From: Oxalicibacterium faecigallinarum
GTDB lineage: Bacteria > Pseudomonadota > Gammaproteobacteria > Burkholderiales > Burkholderiaceae_D
Direction of reading: 5' to 3'
Assembly: GCF_014635705.1 (NCBI RefSeq)
Contig: NZ_BMDI01000001.1
Location: 248,001-312,000, forward strand
Length of the DNA stretch: 64,000 bases
Under the pieces are notes generated by a model. That model was not told the origin of the DNA, searched no databases, and saw nothing but the letters and a program-made list of their open reading frames with translations. Position 1 is the first letter of the stretch. Every line of letters begins with the position of its first letter. Made by a program: the position numbers and the translations under genes. This document shows positions 8,653 to 18,662 of the stretch, piece after piece.

Positions 8653-10170
8653 ATGTGTGGCATTGTCGGCGTCGTTTCTCACAACCCAGTTAATCAACTC
8701 ATTTATGACGCGCTGCTGCTGTTGCAGCACCGTGGTCAGGATGCAGCCGGTATCGCTACCGACAGCGGCCATGCGTTCGCGATGCACAAGGCGAATGGCC
8801 TCGTGCGCGACGTCTTCCGTACGCGCAACATGCGTTCGCTGCCAGGTACCGCAGGGGTCGGTCAGGTCCGCTACCCAACTGCCGGCTCGTCCAGCGAAGA
8901 GGAAGCACAGCCGTTCTACGTCAACGCACCGTTTGGCATCATCCTTGCCCACAACGGCAACCTGACCAACTGGGAACAGCTCAAGATCGAGATGTTCAAG
9001 AATGACCGTCGCCACATCAACACGACTTCGGATTCCGAAGTGCTGCTGAACGTGCTAGCGCACGAAATCCAGCAGGCGACGACCGGCTACTCGCTCGATC
9101 CTGCCGCCCTGTTCAAGGCAGTATCGGTGTTGCACAAGCGTGTGCGCGGCTCGTACGCGGTGACGGCGCAGATTGCCGGTCATGGTTTGCTCGCATTCCG
9201 CGATCCATACGGCATTCGTCCGTTGTGTATCGGTTTCAATGAAACCGACAATGGCACCGAGTATCTGGTTGCCAGTGAATCAGTGGCATTGGAGGGGCTG
9301 GGATTCCGTTTCCTGCGCGATGTATTGCCGGGCGAAGCCATTTTCATCGATACAGATGGCAAGCTGTACAACCAGCAGTGTGCGGAGAATCCAAGCCTCA
9401 ATCCGTGCGCTTTCGAGTTCGTCTACTTTGCGCGTCCTGATTCCGTGATCGATGGCGCATCGGTGTATGCAACGCGCCTGAAAATGGGTGAGTATCTGGC
9501 TGAGAAAATTGCCCGTGAATTCCCATTGGGCGATATCGACGTGGTCATGCCGATTCCTGATTCCTCGCGTCCTGCTGCAATGGAACTGGCGCTCAAGCTC
9601 GGTATCGAGTATCGCGAAGGTTTCATCAAGAATCGTTATATCGGCCGCACCTTCATCATGCCTGGTCAGGGTACGCGCAAGAAGTCGGTGCGCCAGAAGC
9701 TCAATGCCATCGGCTCCGAATTCAAGGGCAAGAACGTGTTGCTGGTCGATGACTCGATCGTGCGCGGTACGACTAGCCGCGAGATCGTGCAGATGGCGCG
9801 CGAATCGGGTGCAAAGAAAGTGATTTTTGCTTCCGCAGCGCCACCGGTTAAATTTCCAAACGTGTACGGTATCGATATGCCAACGCGTGCCGAATTGATC
9901 GCCTACGGCCGTACCGAAGAAGAAGTCTGTCGCGAAATCACTGCGGATGCCTTGATCTATCAGGATATCGAAGCCCTGCGCCGTTCGATCTCGGACATCA
10001 ATCCAGCACTCAAGAATCTGGAGGCATCGTGTTTTGATGGTATCTACGTGACGGGTGATATTTCACGCGATTATCTGGATCGTCTGGAGTTTGCACGCAA
10101 CAATCCAAAACCAGCGATCGAAGACACCATCCGCTCGCAACTGAATCTGAATCTGGCACAAGTCGACTGA
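8653..10170 (+). CDS. purF: Amidophosphoribosyltransferase PurF
   Basis: PurF performs the first committed step of purine synthesis, making 5-phosphoribosylamine from PRPP and glutamine. The 505-residue protein begins MCGIVGVVSHN, so after methionine removal the nucleophile is the N-terminal Cys. The glutaminase domain is followed by the phosphoribosyltransferase domain with the PRPP loop VLLVDDSIVRGTTS at about residues 361-374. Length and lack of a propeptide resemble the Escherichia coli type. A strong GAGGAG ribosome site precedes the ATG, and a long terminator follows the gene. Confidence 0.97.
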   Translation: MCGIVGVVSHNPVNQLIYDALLLLQHRGQDAAGIATDSGHAFAMHKANGLVRDVFRTRNMRSLPGTAGVGQVRYPTAGSSSEEEAQPFYVNAPFGIILAHNGNLTNWEQLKIEMFKNDRRHINTTSDSEVLLNVLAHEIQQATTGYSLDPAALFKAVSVLHKRVRGSYAVTAQIAGHGLLAFRDPYGIRPLCIGFNETDNGTEYLVASESVALEGLGFRFLRDVLPGEAIFIDTDGKLYNQQCAENPSLNPCAFEFVYFARPDSVIDGASVYATRLKMGEYLAEKIAREFPLGDIDVVMPIPDSSRPAAMELALKLGIEYREGFIKNRYIGRTFIMPGQGTRKKSVRQKLNAIGSEFKGKNVLLVDDSIVRGTTSREIVQMARESGAKKVIFASAAPPVKFPNVYGIDMPTRAELIAYGRTEEEVCREITADALIYQDIEALRRSISDINPALKNLEASCFDGIYVTGDISRDYLDRLEFARNNPKPAIEDTIRSQLNLNLAQVD

Positions 10171-10189
10171 TCGGGCTACGCCATTGAAT

Positions 10190-10238
10190 GCCTGATTGCG
10201 CACAGTGTTGGTGTGCAATCAGGCTTTTTGTTTTTTAC
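10190..10238 (+). terminator. Rho-independent terminator after purF
   Basis: 14-bp stem with one G-U pair (10190-10203 with 10210-10223) and a short loop, then a run of T interrupted by one G. It ends the cvpA-purF transcript just before metZ. Confidence 0.92.
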
Positions 10239-10246
10239 GGACCACT

Positions 10247-11488
10247 ATGAACGACAAGAAAAAATACGGTTTTACGACAACGACACTGCATGGCGATCGT
10301 CAGAAGCCAATCGAACACGGTTCGCTGCACAAGCCGATTCATACTTCGGTGACCTTCGGCTACAACGATGCACGTGAGCTGGCGACCGTGTTCCAGGGCA
10401 AGCAACCGGGCTATCGTTACGGTCGTCAGGGCAACCCAACCGTCTCTGCGTTGGAAGACAAGATTACGCGTATGGAAGAGGGCGTATCGACCATCTGTTT
10501 CGCGACGGGTATGGCAGCAATTGGTGCCTTGGCGCAAGCGTTGCTGCGTGCGGGCGACCATGTGGTGTCTTCGGCTTTCCTGTTCGGGAATACCAATAGT
10601 CTGTGGCAAACCGTTGCCTTGCAGGGCGTGGATATAGCGATGGTAGATGCGACCGATGTTGCCAATATCGAAGCGGCCATGACTGCAAAGACCAAGATCG
10701 TGTTTGTCGAAACGATCGCCAATCCCCGTACGCAAGTCGCCGATCTCGAACGCATCGGCAAGCTGTGTGCGGAGCGCGGCATTCTTTATGTCGTCGATAA
10801 CACGATGACATCCCCTTATTTGTTTAAACCGAAGAAAGTTGGTGCCGGTCTGGTGGTCAACTCATTGACCAAATCGATTGCCGGTCACGGCAATGCGTTG
10901 GGTGGCGCGTTAACGGACACCGGCGTGTTTGACTGGGCTGCTTACGGCAACATTCTGGATACCTATAAAAAGAATGCTTCTGCCAACTGGGGGATGACGC
11001 AGATCCGCGCCAAGGCGTTGCGTGACTTTGGCGCGTCACTTGGGCCGGAAGCGGCGCATCACATTGCCGTCGGTTCCGAAACCATGGCGTTGCGCATGGA
11101 ACGTGAATGCGCGAATGCGCTGGCGGTCACGAAGATGCTGGAGGCAGATGATCGTGTCGCTGCCGTGTACTACCCAGGGTTGGCATCGCATCCACAGCAT
11201 GCCTTGTGCACGCAGTTGTTTGGTGCGTATGGCAGCCTGTTCAGTTTTGAACTGAAGGACGGCATTGACTGTTTTGATTATCTGAATCGACTGCAACTGG
11301 GTGTGTCCGCGAGCAATCTCGGTGATACGCGCACTCTGGTGATCCCGGTGTCGCACACCATTTTTTATGAAATGGGGCCAGAGCGTCGTGCCAGCATGGG
11401 GATTGCAGAGTCGCTGATCCGTGTCTCCGTGGGCATTGAAGACACGGCGGATCTGGTCGAGGATTTTCGTCAGGCGCTTGACGTTTAA
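10247..11488 (+). CDS. metZ: O-succinylhomoserine sulfhydrylase MetZ
   Basis: MetZ makes homocysteine directly from an activated homoserine and sulfide, using PLP, and so bypasses cystathionine. The 413-residue protein is a Cys/Met-metabolism PLP enzyme. The cofactor lysine is Lys209 in NSLTKSIAGHGN, and the YRYGRQGNPTV segment is typical of the MetZ branch. I chose the ATG at 10247; the frame extends upstream to 10196, but that part overlaps the purF terminator. Its position after purF is conserved in Burkholderiales. Acyl-group preference (succinyl or acetyl) cannot be read from sequence alone. Confidence 0.9.
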   Translation: MNDKKKYGFTTTTLHGDRQKPIEHGSLHKPIHTSVTFGYNDARELATVFQGKQPGYRYGRQGNPTVSALEDKITRMEEGVSTICFATGMAAIGALAQALLRAGDHVVSSAFLFGNTNSLWQTVALQGVDIAMVDATDVANIEAAMTAKTKIVFVETIANPRTQVADLERIGKLCAERGILYVVDNTMTSPYLFKPKKVGAGLVVNSLTKSIAGHGNALGGALTDTGVFDWAAYGNILDTYKKNASANWGMTQIRAKALRDFGASLGPEAAHHIAVGSETMALRMERECANALAVTKMLEADDRVAAVYYPGLASHPQHALCTQLFGAYGSLFSFELKDGIDCFDYLNRLQLGVSASNLGDTRTLVIPVSHTIFYEMGPERRASMGIAESLIRVSVGIEDTADLVEDFRQALDV

Positions 11489-11501
11489 GCGAAGCGGTAC
11501 A

Positions 11502-12098
11502 TCAAGGGAAGAGTGCCTGTGCGGCAAGCGCGTCGCGCAGTTTGGTACTCTTTTGCGGCACCCAGTTCTCCAATCTTGCCAGCAACGCATCCGGCTCGGC
11601 TTCGTGCATCATCAAGGCAGCCTGATCCGCCTTGACGAAGTCGTTATCGACCAGCTGCTGCAGAAAGCCGATGAGTCCTGCATAGAAGCCATCGACATTC
11701 AATACACCGATCGGCTTGCGGTGAAAGTCCAGTTGCGACCAGGTCAGCATCTCAAAAAGTTCTTCCAGTGTACCGATACCGCCGGGCATGGCAATGAAAC
11801 CATCCGACAGTTCCGCCATCATCGCCTTGCGTTCATGCATATCCTTGACGATATGCGTATGCGTCAGTCCGCGGTGACCGACTTCCTTGTCCATCAGTGC
11901 TTTGGGGATCACGCCAGTTACGGTGCCGCCGAGGCGTAACATTTCATTGGCAATGACGCCCATCAGTCCGACGTTGCCGCCACCGTAGACGAGTGCCAGA
12001 TTACGTGCTGCCATTGCTTGGGCCAGCGCACGTGCTGCTTCTGCATAGTGCGGTTGATTGCCGAAAGAAGAGCCGCAGTAGACGCAAATCGATTTCAT
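11502..12098 (-). CDS. LOG-family nucleoside 5'-monophosphate phosphoribohydrolase
   Basis: A 198-residue Rossmann-type protein of the LOG (lysine decarboxylase-like, TIGR00730) family. Members release a free base from cytokinin nucleotides or AMP-like nucleotides. The motifs VYGGGNVGLMG (about 37-47) and PGGIGTLEE (105-113), with the preceding HERK pair (Arg90, Lys91), are complete, so it should be active. It is convergent with metZ, separated by only 13 nt. The bacterial substrate is not certain; old names such as lysine decarboxylase are misleading. Confidence 0.88.
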   Translation of the reverse strand: MKSICVYCGSSFGNQPHYAEAARALAQAMAARNLALVYGGGNVGLMGVIANEMLRLGGTVTGVIPKALMDKEVGHRGLTHTHIVKDMHERKAMMAELSDGFIAMPGGIGTLEELFEMLTWSQLDFHRKPIGVLNVDGFYAGLIGFLQQLVDNDFVKADQAALMMHEAEPDALLARLENWVPQKSTKLRDALAAQALFP

Positions 12099-12138
12099 AT
12101 TTCTGTTACCAAAGTTGTTGCCGCAAGCGCCTGGCGTA

Positions 12139-12657
12139 TCAGGGTTTGGTCTGCGGCGGATGTTTGGGATGCTGGACTATCTGTGTGCCGACTATGCGGT
12201 CATGCAGAAATTGCCGACTCGGATGCAGCCGCGCGGATAGCGCCCAGGCCAGCATATTGGCCGAAACCAGCGCGATGGCCATCCATGGTTTGGCATCGAG
12301 TAGCCAGGCAATCATCAAGCCGGGCAAAAACCAGAGCCATGCCAGCAGATAGCGTGCAATGGCGCGTTTGAGCGGCAGGGCATGGCCTTCCGTGGTGACC
12401 AGTTGCATGCGCCAGGTTTTCATCGGCAGGGTTTGACCACCATGCATCCAGAACCAGACAAAATAAGCACCAACGACCACGAACAGCCAGGCTTGCGATG
12501 CATGCCGTAAATAGAGCGCATGGCGCTGTTGGAACGTAATCGAAAAGAGCAGGCCGGCAATCGCGATGACGCCGAAGAGCAAAACCGCCTCGTACAGCAT
12601 GACGGTCAGGCGGCGTTTAATGGTCGGAGGAGGGAGATCGCTGGGTGTTGAATGCAT
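12139..12657 (-). CDS. RDD family integral membrane protein
   Basis: A 172-residue membrane protein with about three to four hydrophobic segments and an RDD-like pattern (RRLTVMLYEAVLLF near the N-terminus, then a WRMQLV segment). The family has no firm role; some members have been linked to ion antiport. It is 18 nt downstream of the DUF3106 gene and probably belongs to the sigma factor operon. A transport function would be a guess. Confidence 0.8.
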   Translation of the reverse strand: MHSTPSDLPPPTIKRRLTVMLYEAVLLFGVIAIAGLLFSITFQQRHALYLRHASQAWLFVVVGAYFVWFWMHGGQTLPMKTWRMQLVTTEGHALPLKRAIARYLLAWLWFLPGLMIAWLLDAKPWMAIALVSANMLAWALSARLHPSRQFLHDRIVGTQIVQHPKHPPQTKP

Positions 12658-12675
12658 GCGTCGCGCAATTCAGGC

Positions 12676-13362
12676 TCAGGGCGTGGATGGCGACGATTGT
12701 ACAGGGATGCTACCGGATTGGGACAGGTCTTTGCCATTCTGCTCATGCATGGCTGCTGAACTGGCCGGGAGCGGATTGGCCGGACTTGCCCCGACTGGCG
12801 GATGGACAGGGGTAACAGGCTTTTGCACGGTGCGTGGCGGGTTGGCCAGCGGCTTTCTAGGCACGGCCGTGGCAGCCAATTCCTTTTTCTTTTCGTCCGG
12901 AAGCTGTTGGTATTGTTCCCATTGCTGGGCCTTTTCCACCTTTGCTTTTTGTACGCGTTTATAGTTTTCGCGCGCAAGACGTCGTTCCTCCGGAGATAAG
13001 GCGACCCAATCACGCATGCGTTCTTGCATGCGTGACTGTTCGGTTGGTGTCATGGTGGTGAATCGGTTGGCAAGTTCGATCCATTTTTCCTTGCGGAAGT
13101 CGTCCAGCCGGTTCCAGTCTTTTTCCAATGGTGCCAGCGCAGTGCGTTGTACCGGCGATAAACTCTTCCAGTCGTTCTTGGCGGTTGCCTTGCCGGGTTT
13201 GCTGGAGGCAGATTTGGCGACGGGCGACGTAGCAGGGTTGGTTGTGCCAGACGGTGTAGTGGCATGCACCATGTATGCGCCAGCGACCAAGACTGCCACG
13301 AACAGCACCTTGGGTTGCGTAACAGACAACAATCCCGACATCATCTTGCGTACTACCACCAT
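12676..13362 (-). CDS. DUF3106 family exported protein
   Basis: A 228-residue protein with a hydrophobic N-terminal segment that could be a signal peptide or anchor. A charged helical core follows at about residues 60-160, containing WKSLSPVQRTALAPLEKDW and the repeat-like pattern in which Leu/Ser-Pro is followed by Glu-Arg. The tail is Pro/Ala-rich. This matches DUF3106, found mainly in betaproteobacteria. Helical repeats of this kind resemble periplasmic CpxP/RcnB-type proteins, but that is only a resemblance. The gene lies 1 nt after the DUF3619 gene. The start could be the ATG at 13362 or the one at 13344. Confidence 0.75.
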   Translation of the reverse strand: MVVVRKMMSGLLSVTQPKVLFVAVLVAGAYMVHATTPSGTTNPATSPVAKSASSKPGKATAKNDWKSLSPVQRTALAPLEKDWNRLDDFRKEKWIELANRFTTMTPTEQSRMQERMRDWVALSPEERRLARENYKRVQKAKVEKAQQWEQYQQLPDEKKKELAATAVPRKPLANPPRTVQKPVTPVHPPVGASPANPLPASSAAMHEQNGKDLSQSGSIPVQSSPSTP

Positions 13363-13363
13363 C

Positions 13364-13783
13364 TCAATCCTGTCCTTTGGTCACAAAGGCATCGAAACCA
13401 TGGTCCAGATAAGCGGACAAAGGCAGATCATCCGTTAATACTTCTGCATCAATTGCAGCCAGTTCCAGCATTTGTTGATGCTGTTCGTATTGATAAATGC
13501 CAACGATGCCAAAAACCAGCGCCGCAAGCGGAACCAGAACGCTCATGCGTCCTAACCACGCAAAACCATGCCCTTCACCTTGCTGGCGGAAAGCGGAAGT
13601 GCGGCCGGCCATAGCCGGCTGCAGCACGGCGACAGGCGCTTCTACCGAGCTCTTTTTGTGAGACAGGGCGATCTTGCGTGCGGAAGACAGGCGTTCACGA
13701 ACATTTTCTGGCAGTTCGTGAGTACGCTCGTCCAGTGCATGGCGCAGGCGATAGGCAGTATTAAGCTCTTTCGTCGTATTCAT
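13364..13783 (-). CDS. DUF3619 single-pass membrane protein, candidate anti-sigma factor
   Basis: A 139-residue protein with a charged cytoplasmic N-terminal part of about 78 residues, one membrane segment at about 79-97 and a short acidic periplasmic tail. The N-terminus (MNTTKELNTAYRLRHALDE) fits DUF3619. Its start codon overlaps the stop of the sigma factor gene in an ATGA arrangement, so the two are translationally coupled. That context and topology suggest a membrane-bound partner of the sigma factor; I see no recognisable zinc anti-sigma motif. An upstream extension of the frame to 13867 lies inside the sigma gene and was rejected as the start. Confidence 0.75.
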   Translation of the reverse strand: MNTTKELNTAYRLRHALDERTHELPENVRERLSSARKIALSHKKSSVEAPVAVLQPAMAGRTSAFRQQGEGHGFAWLGRMSVLVPLAALVFGIVGIYQYEQHQQMLELAAIDAEVLTDDLPLSAYLDHGFDAFVTKGQD

Positions 13784-14346
13784 AAGTAAATCCCCTTGGC
13801 TCTCAGTGCGGTCGCCAGCGTGTGCGTGGCGCGCGAGCAATGTGTTTTGACGCTGCCTTCCGAGCATCCCATGACGGCGGCAGTTTCAGACACGTTCAGA
13901 TCCTGCCAATAACGCATGAGGAAAGCTTCGCGTTGACGCGATGGCAGATTTTGTACTTCCTCTTCAATGATTTTCAGAATCTGACTTCGTTCCAGTCGAT
14001 TTTGCCCCGATTCGGCGCCATAGCTGCCTTCTTCGGCCTCGATGACTTCCAGCGCGTCAAAATTTTCTTGGTCGTCTTGCTTACCAAAGCTGGAAAAAAG
14101 GCTGATCCAGGACGAGCGCACTTTCTCCCGGCGGAAGTAGTCACGAATGGTGTTTTGCAGAATCCGCTGGAACAGCATGGGTAATTCTGCGGCAGGTTTG
14201 TCGCCGTATTTTTCGGCGAGCTTGATCATTGCATCCTGAACAATATCGAGCGCGGATTCCTCCTTGCGCACGGCATACACAGCCTGTTTAAATGCGCGCA
14301 GCTCGATATCTTCTAGAAAGTCGGAGAGTTCTTTGTCGGTTGCCAT
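13780..14346 (-). CDS. ECF-type RNA polymerase sigma factor
   Basis: A 188-residue group 4 sigma factor. Region 2 covers about residues 20-80, with the DIVQDAMIKLAEKYG core helix and an LFQRILQNTIRDYFRR segment. An acidic linker follows, and region 4 covers about 128-180, with LPSRQREAFLMRYWQDLNVSE and an ETAAVMGCSEGSVKTHCSRA helix-turn-helix. It is the first gene of a minus-strand run with DUF3619, DUF3106, RDD and LOG proteins. Its promoter should lie in the 508-nt gap shared with ilvB. The target regulon is unknown. Confidence 0.9.
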   Translation of the reverse strand: MATDKELSDFLEDIELRAFKQAVYAVRKEESALDIVQDAMIKLAEKYGDKPAAELPMLFQRILQNTIRDYFRREKVRSSWISLFSSFGKQDDQENFDALEVIEAEEGSYGAESGQNRLERSQILKIIEEEVQNLPSRQREAFLMRYWQDLNVSETAAVMGCSEGSVKTHCSRATHTLATALRAKGIYL

Positions 14347-14854
14347 GAGGTGCAGCAGGCGAGGCCAGTGCTGCCAAAATAATGCCGAATCGGATCGGCA
14401 GGACTCGCCGTGTTTTTCTGAATTGCACGCATCCTAGCAAATAAGCCCCGGTTTTGCTGGAAATTTGCGTAAAAGCCGCGGTTTCATGCCGGTTTCCGGC
14501 GATTTGACTTGACCATGATGGTGCAACGCAGTAACGTATCGTTCCCTTTGCCATCGCGAAGGGAGTCTTTGTTTTTCGACTGTTGCTCATCATGCAATAA
14601 AGTCGAGAAATGCGCTTCACTTGAAAGCTGTTTGCTCTAACCCGCGCCACAAGCGCGAGATCTCGCAAATATCCTGCTTCAGTCTCTTTGGCCGAACGAG
14701 TCGCGTTAAGCGTAGGTTTGAATCACATCTACAGATGTGTGACGAATCGACGTGACCGCACAAAAAAGGAACGCCAATTATCTGTCGCGGGTTGCGATTT
14801 CAACAGGAGAGAGCATCCGATCAATTTCCAATGGACCTTGAAAGGACGTTTAGC
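14347..14854 (+). promoter_or_regulatory. Divergent regulatory region between the ECF operon and ilvB
   Basis: 508 nt without a gene. It holds a possible promoter towards ilvB (TTGACC at 14509-14514, 17 nt, TAACGT at 14532-14537). A short hairpin with TCCCTT/AAGGGA arms near 14542-14563 and a T-rich tail could act as an attenuator. A perfect 7-bp inverted repeat, CACATCT/AGATGTG, lies at 14724-14739. A 40-codon reading frame at 14518-14640 has no ribosome site and no run of Ile, Leu or Val codons, so I do not call it a leader peptide. All of this is by eye. Confidence 0.4.
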
Positions 14855-16596
14855 ATGACCTCGGAAACAAGTAATAACGCCATCGGTGAAGAAATCACCG
14901 GCGCAGAAATCGTCGTACGTTGCCTCGCAGAAGAAGGTGTCGAACATGTGTTCGGCTATCCTGGTGGCGCAGTGCTGTATATCTACGACGCCATTTTCAA
15001 TCACAGCAAATTTCAGCATATTCTGGTTCGCCACGAACAGGCCGCGGTGCACGCAGCTGACGCCTATTCGCGCAGCTCGAACAAGGTCGGTGTCTGTATC
15101 GTGACTTCCGGCCCTGGCGTCACCAATGCCATCACCGGCCTGGCGACGGCCTATATGGATTCGATCCCGATGATCGTGATCTCTGGCCAGGTGCCGTCGC
15201 ACGCGATCGGTCTCGATGCGTTCCAGGAATGCGATACCGTGGGCATTACGCGCCCATGCGTCAAACACAATTTCCTCGTCAAGGATGTCAAGGATCTGGC
15301 CGAGACGATGAAGAAGGCTTTCTACATCGCTACCACCGGCCGTCCGGGTCCGGTGCTGATCGACATCCCAAAAGATATCACGATGCACAAGACGACCTTC
15401 GCGTATCCGAAGGAAGTCGAAATGCGTTCGTACAAACCGATGGACAAGGGCCATACCGGACAAATTCGCAAAGCAGTGCAGTTGCTGCTGCAGGCAGAGC
15501 GTCCGATGATCTACACCGGCGGCGGTGTCATCCTTGCCAATGCGGCGGAAGAGGTCAATCGTCTGGTCGACAAGCTCGGTTATCCATGCACCAATACCCT
15601 GATGGGCCTGGGTGGTTACAAGGCAACCAGCGACAAGTTCGTCGGTATGCCTGGCATGCACGGCACTTACGAAGCCAATATGGCGATGCAACACTCGGAC
15701 GTGATGATCGCAATCGGCGCGCGCTTCGATGACCGCGTGATCGGCAATCCAAAACACTTCTCACTGAATCCGCGCAAGATCATTCATATCGATATCGATC
15801 CTTCCTCGATCTCGAAGCGCGTGAAGGTGGATATTCCGATCGTTGGCAACGTCAAGGATGTCCTGGTCGAGCTGCTGGCGCAACTTGATGCTGCCGAAGC
15901 CAAGCCAAACAGTGCTGCGCTGTCCGACTGGTGGAAGCAGATCAACGAATGGCGCAAGCGCGAATGCCTGAAGTACACGCCATCGACGGAAGTCATCAAA
16001 CCACAATCGGTGATCGAAAAAGTATGGGAAGTCACCAAGGGTGACGCTTTCATCACGTCGGACGTCGGTCAGCATCAGATGTGGGCCGCGCAGTACTATC
16101 CGTTCGACAAGCCACGTCGCTGGATCAACTCCGGTGGTCTGGGCACGATGGGTGTTGGCCTGCCATATGCAATGGGCGTGCAGAAAGCCAATCCGGATGC
16201 AACGGTGGCCTGCATTACCGGCGAGGCATCGATCCAGATGTGTATCCAGGAGCTGGCAACCTGCAAGCAGTACCACCTGACGCCAAAGATCATTCTGTTG
16301 AACAACCGTTTCCTCGGCATGGTTCGTCAATGGCAGCAGCTTGAATACGGTTCGCGCTATTCCGAGTCGTACATGGATTCGCTGCCTGATTTCGACAAAC
16401 TGGTTGAGTCGTTTGGCCACGTCGGCATGACGATCGACAAACCGGGTGATCTGGATGCAGCGATGCGCGAAGCATTTGGCATGAAAGATCGTCTGGTATT
16501 CATGAACATCATTACGGACCAAACCGAAAACGTCTGGCCGATGGTCAAGACCGGCAAAGGCCTGACTGAAATGCTGCTGGGCTCGGAGGAACTGTA

Positions 16597-16597
<1 letters not shown>
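14855..16597 (+). CDS. ilvB: Acetolactate synthase large (catalytic) subunit
   Basis: This ThDP enzyme condenses pyruvate with pyruvate or 2-oxobutyrate, the first common step to valine, leucine and isoleucine. The 580 residues cover the N-terminal ThDP domain with the catalytic Glu61 in VRHEQAA, a central domain, and a C-terminal cofactor domain. The cofactor motif, normally Gly-Asp-Gly-Ser, reads GEAS at 456-459; related betaproteobacterial enzymes have GEGS. The Asn-Asn end of the motif (LLNNRFLGMVRQW) is present. The ATG at 14855 has AAAGGA about 9 nt upstream and is preferred over 14831. Its last base is shared with the ilvH start. Confidence 0.95.
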
Positions 16598-18152
<1,555 letters not shown>

Positions 18153-18179
18153 TCTCTTCGAAGAGACTGCGGGCATCAT

Positions 18180-18204
18180 CTGCATTCGTTTGAAACGAAT
18201 GCAG
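18180..18204 (+). repeat. Perfect 12-bp hairpin in the ilvC 3' UTR
   Basis: Left arm 18180-18191, one central base, right arm 18193-18204, all pairing. It has no T tract of its own and stands 10 nt before the terminator. Copy 2 keeps only a weakened version (CATTCG with CGAAT). Confidence 0.8.
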
Positions 18205-18214
18205 CGCTCGGACG

Positions 18215-18243
18215 AAAAGCCACGCATTTGCGTGGCTTTTTTT
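18215..18243 (+). terminator. Rho-independent terminator of ilvBHC (copy 1)
   Basis: AAAAGCCACGC pairs with GCGTGGCTTTT across a 4-nt loop, followed by T. It is the first of two intact terminators in the tandem array. Confidence 0.92.
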
Positions 18244-18364
18244 ACGTCCTTACGTGCCTTGGATTGCAAAAAACAAGCCGGTCGATAATCGAAGGACTAA
18301 TCCCTTCGAAGAGATTGCGGACATCATTCGGCATTCGCTGGTGCACGAATATATCGCTCGGACT

Positions 18365-18394
18365 AAAAGCCGCGCGAAGGAGCGGCTTTTTTTT
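18365..18394 (+). terminator. Second terminator in the ilvC array (copy 2)
   Basis: AAAAGCCGC at 18365-18373 pairs with GCGGCTTTT at 18382-18390, followed by four further Ts. It occupies the same place in its repeat unit as the first terminator. Confidence 0.88.
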
Positions 18395-18662
18395 GCCCAG
18401 ACGTCCTGACTTGCCTTGGATCGCACAAACAAGCGGATTGATCAATGGAAGCATCAACGCTTCGATAGATCGACAAAAAGCGAGACAGATACCTGGCTTT
18501 CTTGTTTTTGGCATGTTCCGTTAACATTTGGTTGCATTAAAGGCGGTAGCGGTTTCCGATTGGAAAGAACTATTCGTTTCTCTATCCGTCTGATTCAACG
18601 TTACGTTATCTCGTACGCATTGCTGCATTGCTTCTGCATTCCCCTTTAAACGGAGACTTATC

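Noticed and set aside
14518-14640. 40-codon, Cys-containing open frame upstream of ilvB as a leader peptide
   Set aside because: No ribosome site and no Ile, Leu or Val codon run, as expected for branched-chain attenuation; the Cys codons appear incidental.
18258-18302. Copy 2 of the ilvC tail as a small peptide gene
   Set aside because: It has no start codon or ribosome site in frame; it reads as a decayed duplicate.
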